DNA of 64,000 bases from Gracilimonas sp. (GCF_017641085.1 NZ_JAEPPI010000003.1:186001-250000); one strand, 5' to 3'; counted from the first letter of the stretch, positions 25,562 through 34,041 are shown. The notes: a model not told the origin generated them from the letters alone. A program made the numbers and translations.

Positions 25562-25624
25562 CACTGATCACTGGTTAATGATCACTGTGAACTGTTAACT
25601 GCCAACTGATAACTGCAAACTGAA
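25562..25624. repeat. Right heptad array flanking the IVP gene (nACTGnn units)
   Basis: Nine in-phase units are seen: CACTGAT, CACTGGT, TAATGAT, CACTGTG, AACTGTT, AACTGCC, AACTGAT, AACTGCA and AACTGAA. The last unit touches the ATG of the permease gene at 25625. Confidence 0.8.
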
Positions 25625-26848
25625 ATGCTGTATCTAAACTTAGCTTGGAGAAATATCTGGCGGAATCGTCGTCGCACGTTTATCACGATTCTGTCTATTG
25701 TGGTGGCAGTGATGTTATCAGCCGTGATGAGGGCCATGCAGGAAGGTCAGTATGATGACATGATAGAGAATACCGTTGGCACCTTTACCGGCTACATACA
25801 AATTCATCAGGCTGGATATTGGGAAGACCAGACTCTTGATAACACTCTGGTTTTTTCCGACTCCCTAATTCGTAAGCTGAACAACAATGATGAGGTTGCC
25901 CATGTTGTGCCCCGGCTTCAGTCTTTTGCACTGGCTGCGGGAGAGAGCCAAAGTCGGCCGGCATTGATTTTAGGGGTTGACGTAAGCAAAGAGCAGCATC
26001 TCAGCAATGCCAGGGAAAGATTACAAGCCGGTGCGTACTTTGACTCAAATGATGAGAAGTCGGTATTGGTAGGTAATGAGATGATGCAACGCCTTGGCGT
26101 ACAACCGGGGGATAGCCTGGTTTTAATTGGTCAGGGTTTTCGGGGGCAAAGTGCAACAGGGCTATACGAGGTCAAAGGCTCGGTTCGGTTCCCAAGTTCT
26201 GAAATGAATAAGAACATGGTGATGCTTCCTTTGGAGACGGCTCAAAACCTATTTGCTTCCCATAACCGTGTTACGGCTATTGCTTTAATGCTTGATGACG
26301 CACATCAGGTAGAAGAAGTTGTAACTAAGCTGAAGAAGGAACTTTCAGCCGGCGATTATGAAATAATGGGATGGCAGGAATTAATGCCGGAACTGATGCA
26401 GAGCATTGAAGCAGACCGTGGCAGCGGACTGATTATGATATTCATTCTCTATATGGTAGTAGGCTTTGGTATCCTGGGTACCGTGCTTATGATGATAAGT
26501 GAGCGAACGTACGAATTAGGTGTGATGCTGGCCGTGGGAACCCCCAGGGTTACCATCTTGTCAATTCTTGCCATCGAGATGTTGGTCATCACCTTTATCG
26601 GGGTGGGGGTTGGGGTTTTAATTTCTATTCCCATCTCATGGTATTTCAATATCAATCCTATTCAACTGCCAGATAGTATGACCGAAGTGATGGAAGGGTA
26701 TGGTATGGAACCGGTTATACAGTTTGCTACAGATCCATCCATTTTCTACTCACAAGCTGTCATAGTGTTTATCATCACTCTGATCTTCACCATAATCCCG
26801 CTGATAAGGGCGAGCAGGTTGAATCCTGTAAAAGCATTGAGGTCCTAA
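25625..26848 (+). CDS. ABC transporter permease (FtsX/LolCE-MacB type), first subunit
   Basis: This 407-residue protein has a first membrane helix at about 20-40 after the NLAWRNIWRNRRRTFITILSI start, a large periplasmic MacB-PCD-like domain (about 45-265) and three C-terminal helices (about 275-300, 320-345 and 375-400). The typical ERTYELGVMLAVGT and LNPVKALRS motifs are present. It is the membrane part of an exporter that lifts substrates from the inner membrane. The next gene, 1 bp away, is its paralogue, so they form a heterodimer as LolC/LolE do. Confidence 0.92.
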   Translation: MLYLNLAWRNIWRNRRRTFITILSIVVAVMLSAVMRAMQEGQYDDMIENTVGTFTGYIQIHQAGYWEDQTLDNTLVFSDSLIRKLNNNDEVAHVVPRLQSFALAAGESQSRPALILGVDVSKEQHLSNARERLQAGAYFDSNDEKSVLVGNEMMQRLGVQPGDSLVLIGQGFRGQSATGLYEVKGSVRFPSSEMNKNMVMLPLETAQNLFASHNRVTAIALMLDDAHQVEEVVTKLKKELSAGDYEIMGWQELMPELMQSIEADRGSGLIMIFILYMVVGFGILGTVLMMISERTYELGVMLAVGTPRVTILSILAIEMLVITFIGVGVGVLISIPISWYFNINPIQLPDSMTEVMEGYGMEPVIQFATDPSIFYSQAVIVFIITLIFTIIPLIRASRLNPVKALRS

Positions 26849-26849
26849 T

Positions 26850-28073
26850 ATGTTGATGAAGATCATTAAGCTCGGATGGAAAAATATTTGGCGCAACCCC
26901 ATGAGAAGCAGCGTGGTTATAGTAGCTGTGTTGTTGGGAACCTGGGCGGGTATTTTCTCGGCCGGTTTTTTAAATGGTATGATGCAGGATTCTCTGAGTA
27001 ATCAGATAGAACTTTCGGTCGGGCATATTCAGATTATGCATCCCCGGTTTGATGACCTCTACAATCCTAAGTACCAGGTGGATAAAGCGGATGAGGTAAT
27101 AGAAACCCTTCAGAATGAATCGTATGTAACAGATATTTCTGTCAAAAGTTTGGTAACCGGACTGGCTCAAAGTACACGAAACAGTTACGGGGTTACCGTG
27201 AATGGAGTAAGCCCGGCAACAGATACTTTGCTCGCTATCAAGCAATACATGACAGAGGGTACATTTCTTACCTCAGACCGCCGAAACCCAATTGTGATTG
27301 GACGTAAACTTGCCGAGCGGCTGGATATTGGTATGCGCTCCCGGATGGTGCTGAGTTTTCAGGATATTAATGGAGAAATAACCGGAGGGGCATTTCGGGT
27401 GGCGGGGATTTTTGATTCCTTCAGCAATCAATATGACGAGAGCACAGTATTTGTACTTAAGGATGATTTGAACCGGTTAATAGGAAGCGGGCAAGCTGTT
27501 CATAATATCCGGGTAGATACAGATGACCTATCGCGTGCCGATGAATATGCCCGGCAATTACGCGAACAGTTTCCGGAGTTGGAAATCAAAACCTGGAGAG
27601 ATATTGCTCCTGACCTTCGATACATCTTTGATATGATGGATATCTCTTTATACATGGTGATGGTGCTTATAACAATTGGCTTGGTGTTCAGCATCATAAA
27701 TACCATGCTGATGGCTGTACTTGAGCGTACAAGAGAACTTGGGATGTTGCGCGCAATTGGGATGAATAAAAGCAGGACGTTTAGCATGATCATGTTGGAA
27801 ACTTTTTTCCTTACGATGGCAGGGACCCCTTTAGGCCTTCTGTTTAGCTGGCTTACCATCTCATATTTCTCACATTCCGGTATTGATTTAAGTGCTTTTT
27901 CAGAAGGATTAAGTGAGTATGGCTTTAGTACAATAATCTATCCTGAGCTGTCCGCTACCTATTATTTGAATATCACCCTACTTATTGCTGTTGCAGCACT
28001 TTTGTCAGCGATCTACCCTGCTGTTCGAACGCTTAAGCTAAACCCTGTTCAGGCCATTAGAAAATTCAATTAA
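26850..28073 (+). CDS. ABC transporter permease (FtsX/LolCE-MacB type), second subunit
   Basis: This is a 407-residue paralogue of the gene before it, with the same length and layout: helix at about 18-40 after LGWKNIWRNPMRSSVVIVAV, periplasmic domain to about 265, and three C-terminal helices. ERTRELGMLRAIGMNKSRT and LNPVQAIRKF close the fold. It starts 1 bp after the first permease and ends 7 bp before the ATPase gene. It presumably pairs with the first subunit. Substrates may be lipoproteins or lipids, judged by the LolA-like gene in the same unit. Confidence 0.92.
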   Translation: MLMKIIKLGWKNIWRNPMRSSVVIVAVLLGTWAGIFSAGFLNGMMQDSLSNQIELSVGHIQIMHPRFDDLYNPKYQVDKADEVIETLQNESYVTDISVKSLVTGLAQSTRNSYGVTVNGVSPATDTLLAIKQYMTEGTFLTSDRRNPIVIGRKLAERLDIGMRSRMVLSFQDINGEITGGAFRVAGIFDSFSNQYDESTVFVLKDDLNRLIGSGQAVHNIRVDTDDLSRADEYARQLREQFPELEIKTWRDIAPDLRYIFDMMDISLYMVMVLITIGLVFSIINTMLMAVLERTRELGMLRAIGMNKSRTFSMIMLETFFLTMAGTPLGLLFSWLTISYFSHSGIDLSAFSEGLSEYGFSTIIYPELSATYYLNITLLIAVAALLSAIYPAVRTLKLNPVQAIRKFN

Positions 28074-28080
28074 TAAAGCT

Positions 28081-28773
28081 ATGTCTGTCATAACCACCGA
28101 AAACCTTACGAAAGTGTACAATCCGGATCCGGATAAAGTGCCGGTTCATGCACTGAATGGAGTAGATTTAACAATTGAGAAGGGGGAGTTTACTGCTATC
28201 GTAGGGCCGTCCGGTTCAGGAAAAACAACTTTGCTGAATATAATTGGCGGACTTGATGAACCAACGGAAGGCAAAGCGTTTATTAAAGACACGGATTTAA
28301 CCACCCTGTCAGACAGCGAGCTCATCAAATTCAGGCTCAATCATATTGGGTTTGTGTTTCAGGCTTATAACCTGATCCCGGTGTTGACAGCTATTGAAAA
28401 TGTATCTTTTGTAATGCAAATGCAGGGACGCCCATCCGCTGAATGTCGCGAGAAAAGCCTGGCATTGTTAAAAGAAGTTGGACTTGAAGATAAAATTCAC
28501 AAACGACCTTCCGAGCTTTCAGGTGGGCAACAACAAAGAGTTGCAGTAGCAAGAGCATTGGCATCCAAGCCGGACTTTGTCCTCGCTGATGAGCCCACCG
28601 CCAACCTGGATTCCGTTTCTACGGCCGAATTACTGGATATGATGCTGGATCTGAATAAGCGCGAGGATATGACCTTTGTATTTTCCACTCACGACCAGCG
28701 CGTGATTGACCGGGCTCGAAGAGTGGTTACCCTGGTAGATGGGAAAATTGATTCTGATGAGAAAAGAGGATGA
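28081..28773 (+). CDS. ABC transporter ATP-binding protein (LolD/MacB type)
   Basis: This 230-residue ATPase has Walker A GPSGSGKTT, the Q-loop FVFQAYNLIPVLTA, the signature LSGGQQQRVAVARAL, Walker B FVLADEPTANLDS and the switch His in FSTHDQRV. The FQAYNLIP form of the Q-loop is usual for the LolD/MacB/FtsE group. It powers the two permeases upstream. Its stop codon TGA is directly followed by the ATG of the outer-membrane protein gene. Confidence 0.95.
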   Translation: MSVITTENLTKVYNPDPDKVPVHALNGVDLTIEKGEFTAIVGPSGSGKTTLLNIIGGLDEPTEGKAFIKDTDLTTLSDSELIKFRLNHIGFVFQAYNLIPVLTAIENVSFVMQMQGRPSAECREKSLALLKEVGLEDKIHKRPSELSGGQQQRVAVARALASKPDFVLADEPTANLDSVSTAELLDMMLDLNKREDMTFVFSTHDQRVIDRARRVVTLVDGKIDSDEKRG

Positions 28774-29973
28774 ATGTTGATTACTGAACAAGGAACATTG
28801 AATATCGGAGTGCCATTTTTTCGAGCCTGCGTTCTTTTTGTGTTTATCACGGTTTTCCTTTTTCCTAATAAATCTAATGCACAGCTGAAGGAAATCGTAG
28901 ATATCAGTGGATATATGAAGGAGTTGGGACAGATTTCGGCGAGTAATGATTTTTCTGAGCTTCGCTATGATAATATTCTTCATAGCAGATTTGAAACCGA
29001 GTGGACCTTTACAGAAAACCTGGAGTTTAATGCCGACCTTCGAACACTATTACTCAATGGATATACCGTTCGGAATGCGATTGGTTTGGCAAGCTTTTTA
29101 GAAAAAGATCCTAATCTCATAGATATGTCCTGGGTTTGGATCGATACAGATCAGGCGTTGATTCATTCACAGATAGATCGGTTTCACATCAGCTATTATA
29201 ATGGAGACTTTGAGCTATATGCCGGCCGTCAAAGAATAAACTGGGGGAAAACCCTGGCATGGAACCCCAACGATCTTTTTAACAATTATGCGTTTCTGGA
29301 TTTTGACTATGAGGAACGTCCCGGCGTTGATGCCATTTCAGCCATATATAATTTAGATTTTGCTTCCAGCATAGAAGCCGGTATTAAGCTGGCTGACTCA
29401 TTTGATGAGATGGTAATCGCAGGCATGTATCGGGTTAATTATAAAACCTATGATTTACAGCTTATAGCCGGGCATTACCAGGACAAAGCAGCGCTGGGAA
29501 TTGGCTGGGCCGGTTATATTAAAGATGCAGGGTTTAAAGGGGAGGCCTCCTATTTTCATCCCGAAGATGAATTCTTTAACAATACGGGATCACTTTCTGC
29601 TACGCTTGGGTTCGATTATATGTTTGAAACCTCCATTTACGCACAGGCAGAGGTTTTATACAACGGTGGGTATCAAAACCGGAATGCAAGTCTGTCTTCA
29701 CTCACTCAACCCCCAAGTGCAGACAACCTTTTTATTTCAAAAACCGGCTACCTTATCAATGGTTCGTATCCGGCCAGTCCACTGCTCAATGGCAATCTTG
29801 GAATTATGGGCAGCTTTACTCAAAAACTATTTATTCTTTTCCCACAGGTGAGTTATTCCCTGGATGAAAACCTCGACCTTTTACTGGTTTCTCAGCTGCT
29901 TAAAGGAGAAGCTTTTTCCAACTCTGTGGAGACACCAAACGTATTTTTCATAAGACTGAAATGGTCTTATTAG
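28774..29973 (+). CDS. Outer-membrane porin-like protein of the LolA-like/ABC unit
   Basis: This 399-residue protein has a signal-like stretch FFRACVLFVFITVFLF followed by NAQ at about residue 37. The mature part has many short amphipathic strands (YAGRQRINWGKTLAWNPNDLF, FAS-SIEAGIKLA) and ends VFFIRLKWSY, as expected for a beta-barrel. No named family is recognised with confidence; proteins of this kind often end such exporter operons. The first 13 residues are encoded by a 17-bp dispersed repeat (GAACAAGGAACATTGAA), so translation may in truth start later, for example at GTG 28811. Confidence 0.75.
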   Translation: MLITEQGTLNIGVPFFRACVLFVFITVFLFPNKSNAQLKEIVDISGYMKELGQISASNDFSELRYDNILHSRFETEWTFTENLEFNADLRTLLLNGYTVRNAIGLASFLEKDPNLIDMSWVWIDTDQALIHSQIDRFHISYYNGDFELYAGRQRINWGKTLAWNPNDLFNNYAFLDFDYEERPGVDAISAIYNLDFASSIEAGIKLADSFDEMVIAGMYRVNYKTYDLQLIAGHYQDKAALGIGWAGYIKDAGFKGEASYFHPEDEFFNNTGSLSATLGFDYMFETSIYAQAEVLYNGGYQNRNASLSSLTQPPSADNLFISKTGYLINGSYPASPLLNGNLGIMGSFTQKLFILFPQVSYSLDENLDLLLVSQLLKGEAFSNSVETPNVFFIRLKWSY

Positions 29974-30010
29974 TATCCCCTGTAAGCCGAGAGGGCTAAT
30001 AATCAAGTAA

Positions 30011-30024
30011 TTAGCCCCGGCTAA
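30011..30024. promoter_or_regulatory. Upstream TTAGCC palindrome
   Basis: TTAGCC-CC-GGCTAA is a perfect 6-bp-arm palindrome. It lies 55 bp upstream of the operator-like palindrome at 30079 and shares its TTAGC/GCTAA arms. A degenerate third copy (AGCC/GGCT) lies near 29985-29997. Confidence 0.45.
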
Positions 30025-30052
30025 AAATATAATTATCTAACTTAAATATTTC

Positions 30053-30098
30053 TTGCAATTCAGGACTGTCAATACCTATTTTTAGCCTAAGCTAAAAA
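30053..30098 (+). promoter_or_regulatory. Promoter with overlapping operator, TonB receptor gene
   Basis: TTG (30053-30055), a 21-nt spacer and TATTTTTA (30077-30084) fit the -33/-7 boxes with one mismatch. The 20-bp palindrome TTTTTAGCCTAAGCTAAAAA (30079-30098) covers the -7 box and likely start site. A repressor bound here would block transcription. The TTAGnnTnnnCTAA look recalls DtxR/MntR-class metal regulator sites; the regulator is inferred, not seen. Confidence 0.55.
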
Positions 30099-30120
30099 AT
30101 TAAATAGTTCAGAATAACAA

Positions 30121-32352
30121 ATGAAAAAAGTGTCGCTGGTTTTAGCCGTCTTTTTCTGTTTTAATGGAATCCTTTTTGCACAATCCGGCAGTGGAACAAT
30201 CACCGGAAAAGTAACCTCGGAGGGAGAGCCTGTGGTTGGCGCAAATGTTGGCATCCCGGAAATACAGAAAGGAAGTCCCACGGACGTAGATGGAACATTT
30301 GAAATAAAAAATGTACCTGCCGGAAAGTATAAGCTTCAAATCACTGCTGTTGGTTTTGATAAGGTAATTAAGAGAATAAGTGTGAAGTCCGGCGAGACTA
30401 CGACTGTTGACATCAGGATAAAAGAGACGCGTTTGGAGCTGGAGCAAATGGTGGTTACCGGGACCATGCGCCAAACCTATGTAAAGGAATCTCCGGTGAA
30501 GGTGAATGTGGTGAAAGCGGCCCAGCTTCAGCAAGGGAGAACCAGTTCCAATATCATGGACCTGATCAGCAGTGTAAACGGACTTTCAACCCAGCTTAAC
30601 TGTGGTGTTTGCGGAACCAACGCTATTCGGATTAACGGAGTGGAAGGACCAAATACAGCCGTATTAATTGACGGCATGCCGATTATGGGTGCTTTGGCTT
30701 CGGTGTATGGGTTGAATGGAATCAGTCCTTCAATCATCGATCAGGTGGAAGTGATTAAAGGTCCCCAATCTACTTTGTATGGAACACAGGCACTGGGCGG
30801 GGTGGTGAACATCATCACCAAAAACCCGGCTATTACACCCACTTTTTCAGCGGATGTGTATGCCAAAAGCACCGAAGAGGGGAATATAAATCTGGCATAC
30901 TCTCCCAGGGCTGGTCGGTTTGAAGGCTTTGTAAGTGGAAATATTTTGCATCTCGAAAATTACTTTGATGAAAACGGCGATAACTTCAACGACCTGGTTA
31001 AACAATCGCGGGTATCGCTATTTGGAAAAGGAACGCTGCTTGGTGAGAATATGGAGCAGCGTTTGAATGTTGCAACGAAGTACTACACCGAGAACCGAAC
31101 GGGAGGATTAGAAGCGTTCAGCGATGACCTTCGTGGCTCCGATCAGATTTATGGGGAGTCTATTTATACCAACCGGTTTGAGTTTATGACGGAATACCGG
31201 CCGGCCGGCTTGAATGAACAACTCAGGATCAGCGGTGCCGTCACGCATCATGATCAGGATAGTTATTATGGAACCGATTGGTACGATGCGCAGCAGGGAA
31301 TTGCATTTGGTCAGGCTACGTGGGATCAACCCATTGGTGAGAACTTCCAGCTGCTGGCAGGAACCACAATTCGCTACGAAACTTATAACGACAACACTCC
31401 GGCTACTTCATCCGGAGCCGACAAAAGGTGGATTCCCGGAGTATTCTCACAGGGAGAACTAAAAGCCGGTGATTTTACCTTTCTGGGTGGAATCCGGGTT
31501 GATCATCATTCCGAGCATGGGTTTGTAACTGCACCCCGATTATCATCGAAATTCAGCCCATCAGACCTGACGACATTCAGAATCAGTGCCGGAACCGGAT
31601 TTCGGGTGGTGAATGTATTTACGGAAGACCATGCTGCCTTGACGGGTTCCCGGGAAGTGGTATTTAATGAGGATCTGGAGCCGGAGGAATCCAAAAGCAT
31701 AACGGGGAGCCTCGAGCAGATTATCCCATTTGGTACAAACCCAATGACGGTAAGTCTGGACGGGTTTTATACGCGTTTCTCCAATAAAATTATCCCGGAT
31801 TACGATCAGGACCCAAACCTGATTGTGTACGAAAACCTGGATGGGTTCTCCGTAACGCAAGGCTTCTCGGTTGGGCTGGAGCAGAATTTTACGGCTCTGC
31901 CTGTTACCTACAATGCCAGCATCACCATTATGGATGTGTACACCGAAGAGAACGGACAGCGACAGGCTCTGGCCTATGCTCCGGAATATACCGGCGTGTT
32001 TGGAGCCACCTACAACTTTCGGTCGCTGGATCTTTCCCTTGGTTATAACGGGAACCTGGTGGGTCCAAAACGCATGCCGGCTAACTATGCTGAAGATTTT
32101 GGGAGATCTTCCAAGTCACCGGCTTACTCCACGCACGACTTAAAGATTACTAAGGAATTCACCAACGTGAACAGCGAAAAGGGAATCGGTTTTGAGGCGT
32201 ACCTGTCTGCGGAAAATATTTTCAACTACACGCAGGGCAGCCCGTTAGTGGGAGCCGGGAATCCCTTTGGTCCTGAGTTTGATACAATTTATACCTGGGG
32301 ACCAATCATCGGCCGTACCTTTTCAATTGGCGCAAGATTAAACCTGAGGTAG
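30121..32352 (+). CDS. TonB-dependent outer-membrane receptor
   Basis: This 743-residue receptor has a signal peptide (cleavage after FA near residue 20), a carboxypeptidase-regulatory-like beta-sandwich (about 25-105), a plug domain (about 110-225) and a C-terminal barrel ending in an aromatic-rich strand with terminal FSIGARLNLR. The plug has an unusual Cys pair in NCGVCGTNAIRINGVEG, seen in a subgroup of Bacteroidota receptors. It imports a bound ligand with TonB energy. A thioredoxin gene follows after 2 bp, and the promoter is covered by a palindrome, so a metal or metal-complex ligand is plausible but unproven. Confidence 0.93.
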   Translation: MKKVSLVLAVFFCFNGILFAQSGSGTITGKVTSEGEPVVGANVGIPEIQKGSPTDVDGTFEIKNVPAGKYKLQITAVGFDKVIKRISVKSGETTTVDIRIKETRLELEQMVVTGTMRQTYVKESPVKVNVVKAAQLQQGRTSSNIMDLISSVNGLSTQLNCGVCGTNAIRINGVEGPNTAVLIDGMPIMGALASVYGLNGISPSIIDQVEVIKGPQSTLYGTQALGGVVNIITKNPAITPTFSADVYAKSTEEGNINLAYSPRAGRFEGFVSGNILHLENYFDENGDNFNDLVKQSRVSLFGKGTLLGENMEQRLNVATKYYTENRTGGLEAFSDDLRGSDQIYGESIYTNRFEFMTEYRPAGLNEQLRISGAVTHHDQDSYYGTDWYDAQQGIAFGQATWDQPIGENFQLLAGTTIRYETYNDNTPATSSGADKRWIPGVFSQGELKAGDFTFLGGIRVDHHSEHGFVTAPRLSSKFSPSDLTTFRISAGTGFRVVNVFTEDHAALTGSREVVFNEDLEPEESKSITGSLEQIIPFGTNPMTVSLDGFYTRFSNKIIPDYDQDPNLIVYENLDGFSVTQGFSVGLEQNFTALPVTYNASITIMDVYTEENGQRQALAYAPEYTGVFGATYNFRSLDLSLGYNGNLVGPKRMPANYAEDFGRSSKSPAYSTHDLKITKEFTNVNSEKGIGFEAYLSAENIFNYTQGSPLVGAGNPFGPEFDTIYTWGPIIGRTFSIGARLNLR

Positions 32353-32354
32353 AG

Positions 32355-32825
32355 ATGAAATCCAGCAACCTGTTTTACCTGTCGGTTATTTTTACCCTGA
32401 TTGGGGTGGTTTTTTCAAACTCTGTTTATGCTCAGACAACAGAACTGGAATGGCATTCCTTTGAACAAGCTCTGAAGCTGGCGGAAGAAGAGGGCAAGCC
32501 CATCATGGTAGATGTTTGGGCACCGTGGTGTGGCTGGTGTAAGAAAATGAAGAAGGAAGTATACCCGGAGCTTAGCGCAGCACTCAGCAAAGACTTTGTA
32601 CTTACCCGACTAAACCGGGACGATAATGAGGATAAAAAAACCTATCAGCAATACAGAATCACTCCTTTACGATTAGCCCAGAAGTTCGGCGTACAAAATG
32701 TACCGGCTATTGTTTTCTTATCCCCGGAGGGAGAATACCTGTTTCATATTTCGGGCTTTGTGGAAGCGGATGAACTGAAAGAGATTTTGGGGTATGTTTC
32801 TGTGGAGAGGGCGGAAAGGCTTTGA
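32355..32825 (+). CDS. Exported thioredoxin-family protein
   Basis: This 156-residue protein has a signal peptide (hydrophobic to about residue 26, VYAQ) and a thioredoxin fold with the redox motif WAPWCGWCKKMKKEVYP (CGWC) and the cis-Pro segment NVPAIVFLSPEG. It resembles the DUF255/thioredoxin_7 group. It begins 2 bp after the TonB receptor stop, so the two are co-translated; it may keep the receptor's Cys pair or a ligand-binding thiol reduced in the periplasm. Confidence 0.9.
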   Translation: MKSSNLFYLSVIFTLIGVVFSNSVYAQTTELEWHSFEQALKLAEEEGKPIMVDVWAPWCGWCKKMKKEVYPELSAALSKDFVLTRLNRDDNEDKKTYQQYRITPLRLAQKFGVQNVPAIVFLSPEGEYLFHISGFVEADELKEILGYVSVERAERL

Positions 32826-32896
32826 GATAAGGTCTTGTTAGCAGCCGCTATATGTTGGAAAGTGAAATTTCCTGTACTGATTTATCGATAAGTACT

Positions 32897-33076
32897 CTAC
32901 TCGTAGGCTACAGATCGCAGATTTTGGTTATCCAGTTTCCCCTTAAGTTTCAACGACCGTAGATTTAGCTTGGTTTTTTTAGCCTTATTGAGAGAAGACA
33001 AATACAGATATACTTTTTCCAATTCCGTGTCAGAGAGTCGATCTATTTCTTTTTTTACTTTCTCTTTTGTAATCAT
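32897..33076 (-). CDS. Small antitoxin-like protein without a partner
   Basis: This 59-residue protein starts MITKEKVKKEIDRLSDTELE. The helix with L-S-D-x-E-L-E-K-V-Y-x-Y-L followed by a basic tail is like many short type II antitoxins. I chose ATG 33076 over the frame start at 33118, because the longer N-terminus does not fit the family pattern. No toxin ORF follows it downstream on the minus strand (next comes the thioredoxin gene end, convergent). It may be a decayed or orphan module at the edge of the cassette-like island. Confidence 0.55.
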   Translation of the reverse strand: MITKEKVKKEIDRLSDTELEKVYLYLSSLNKAKKTKLNLRSLKLKGKLDNQNLRSVAYE

Positions 33077-33149
33077 GGCAGGCGGGTTTGTTAACAACAA
33101 CAATTTAATTAACGCCAAGAAATTTTCATAAGTATAGCAGCGGTGGGGT

Positions 33150-33225
33150 TAAGGCGGCTAATAACCCGGCGTTTAAACGGTGCGTAGCTAATGAAGATGC
33201 TCAGCTGTAGAGCATCGGAGAGAGA
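33150..33225 (-). other. Degenerate attC-like junction after the YdeI-like ORF
   Basis: On the minus strand the segment AAACGCCGGGTTATTAG (33174-33158) matches the right end of the longer junction at 33821 (AAACGCCAGG, then GTTATG). It lies just past the stop codon of the YdeI-like ORF. A left core site (TAAC) is not seen, so it is degenerate. Confidence 0.35.
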
Positions 33226-33801
33226 TCAAGCCGGTTTTTCTTCACGAGCCAGCATATCCATGAATTTTGCAAATCGCCTCTGCCTGGTTTCGGGCTTCTT
33301 CGCTGATGTCAATCCATAGGCGATGTGATAGCGACTTGATTTGTTGAGTGTTTCAAAGAACTGTTTTGCTTTCAGCTTGCCATGGAGTGCTTCCAGGAAA
33401 TCTGCCGGCACTTCCAATTCGCTTGCCACATAGGCTTTCTCCCATCGGCCATCCAATTGGGCGGCGCGAACCTGGCTGAGTCCCGATTCCATCATGCGGC
33501 CTTCGCTTATCAAACGTTCGGCAAGTTCTCTGTTCCTTTTTGACCAGTTGCTTCGGGCTTTCCTGGGAGTAATCCGTTGAAGATAAGCCTGTTCATCCAA
33601 TGACTTCCGGATACCGTCGATCCAGCCCCAGCAAAGTACCTCAATCACGACATCATTCCAGGTCACGCTCGGAATCCCGGTCTTCTTCTTGAATATTTTT
33701 ACCCACAGTTCATACTCAGTGGCATGATTCCGTTTTAGCCAATGGCCGAGATCTTTTGACGATGCAAAGGGTAAGATTTTTGTTGGATCGGGTTCCGGCA
33801 T
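33226..33801 (-). CDS. YdeI/OmpD-associated-family protein
   Basis: This 191-residue protein has the pattern of the YdeI/OmdA family (PF13376): an N-terminal FASSKDLGHWLKRNH segment, WVKIFKKKTGIPSVTW, EVLCWGWIDGIRKSLDE, the ITPRKARSNWSKRN motif and a C-terminal FETLNKSSRYHIAYGL with the RQRRFAKFMDML tail. The biochemical role is unclear; a link to porin-dependent bacteriocin or peptide resistance was proposed for E. coli relatives. It is framed by attC-like junctions and is often a cargo gene on mobile or cassette DNA. Confidence 0.85.
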   Translation of the reverse strand: MPEPDPTKILPFASSKDLGHWLKRNHATEYELWVKIFKKKTGIPSVTWNDVVIEVLCWGWIDGIRKSLDEQAYLQRITPRKARSNWSKRNRELAERLISEGRMMESGLSQVRAAQLDGRWEKAYVASELEVPADFLEALHGKLKAKQFFETLNKSSRYHIAYGLTSAKKPETRQRRFAKFMDMLAREEKPA

Positions 33802-33820
33802 AAAATTAGATTCTTTTCGA

Positions 33821-34030
33821 CATAACGGCCTGGCGTTTGAGCAGCACTAGGATTAAGACTCAATAAAGGGCTAAAAAGTTCAGATCAGGTAGATAGTTTG
33901 AGGCGGAGCCTCCGGTTGGCATTACGGAGCAGAGCACCGTAACGAGCATAAACGGCTAAAAAAGTTAAAACAAACAACACCGGAAATCGAAGCTACGTCC
34001 GCGTCCCAGTTGATGCGCTTGTTATACGCT
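33821..34030 (-). other. attC-like cassette junction
   Basis: Read on the minus strand it begins GCGTATAACAAGCGC (34029 on), with a TAAC core followed by ATCAACTGGGACGCGG, and ends GCTCAAACGCCAGG then CCGTTATG (33821). The inverted GTATAAC/GTTATG ends and the position just after one ORF stop (34042) and just before the next ORF start (33801) are the layout of integron gene cassettes. At 210 bp it is longer than the usual 57-150 bp. No integrase is in the window. Confidence 0.5.
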
Positions 34031-34041
34031 ATTTTCTTTGA

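Noticed and set aside
25118-25567. 149-codon plus-strand ORF opposite the IVP gene
   Set aside because: The minus strand encodes a recognised family (four-helix bundle); the plus ORF is its shadow, although it would be in the direction of the ABC operon.
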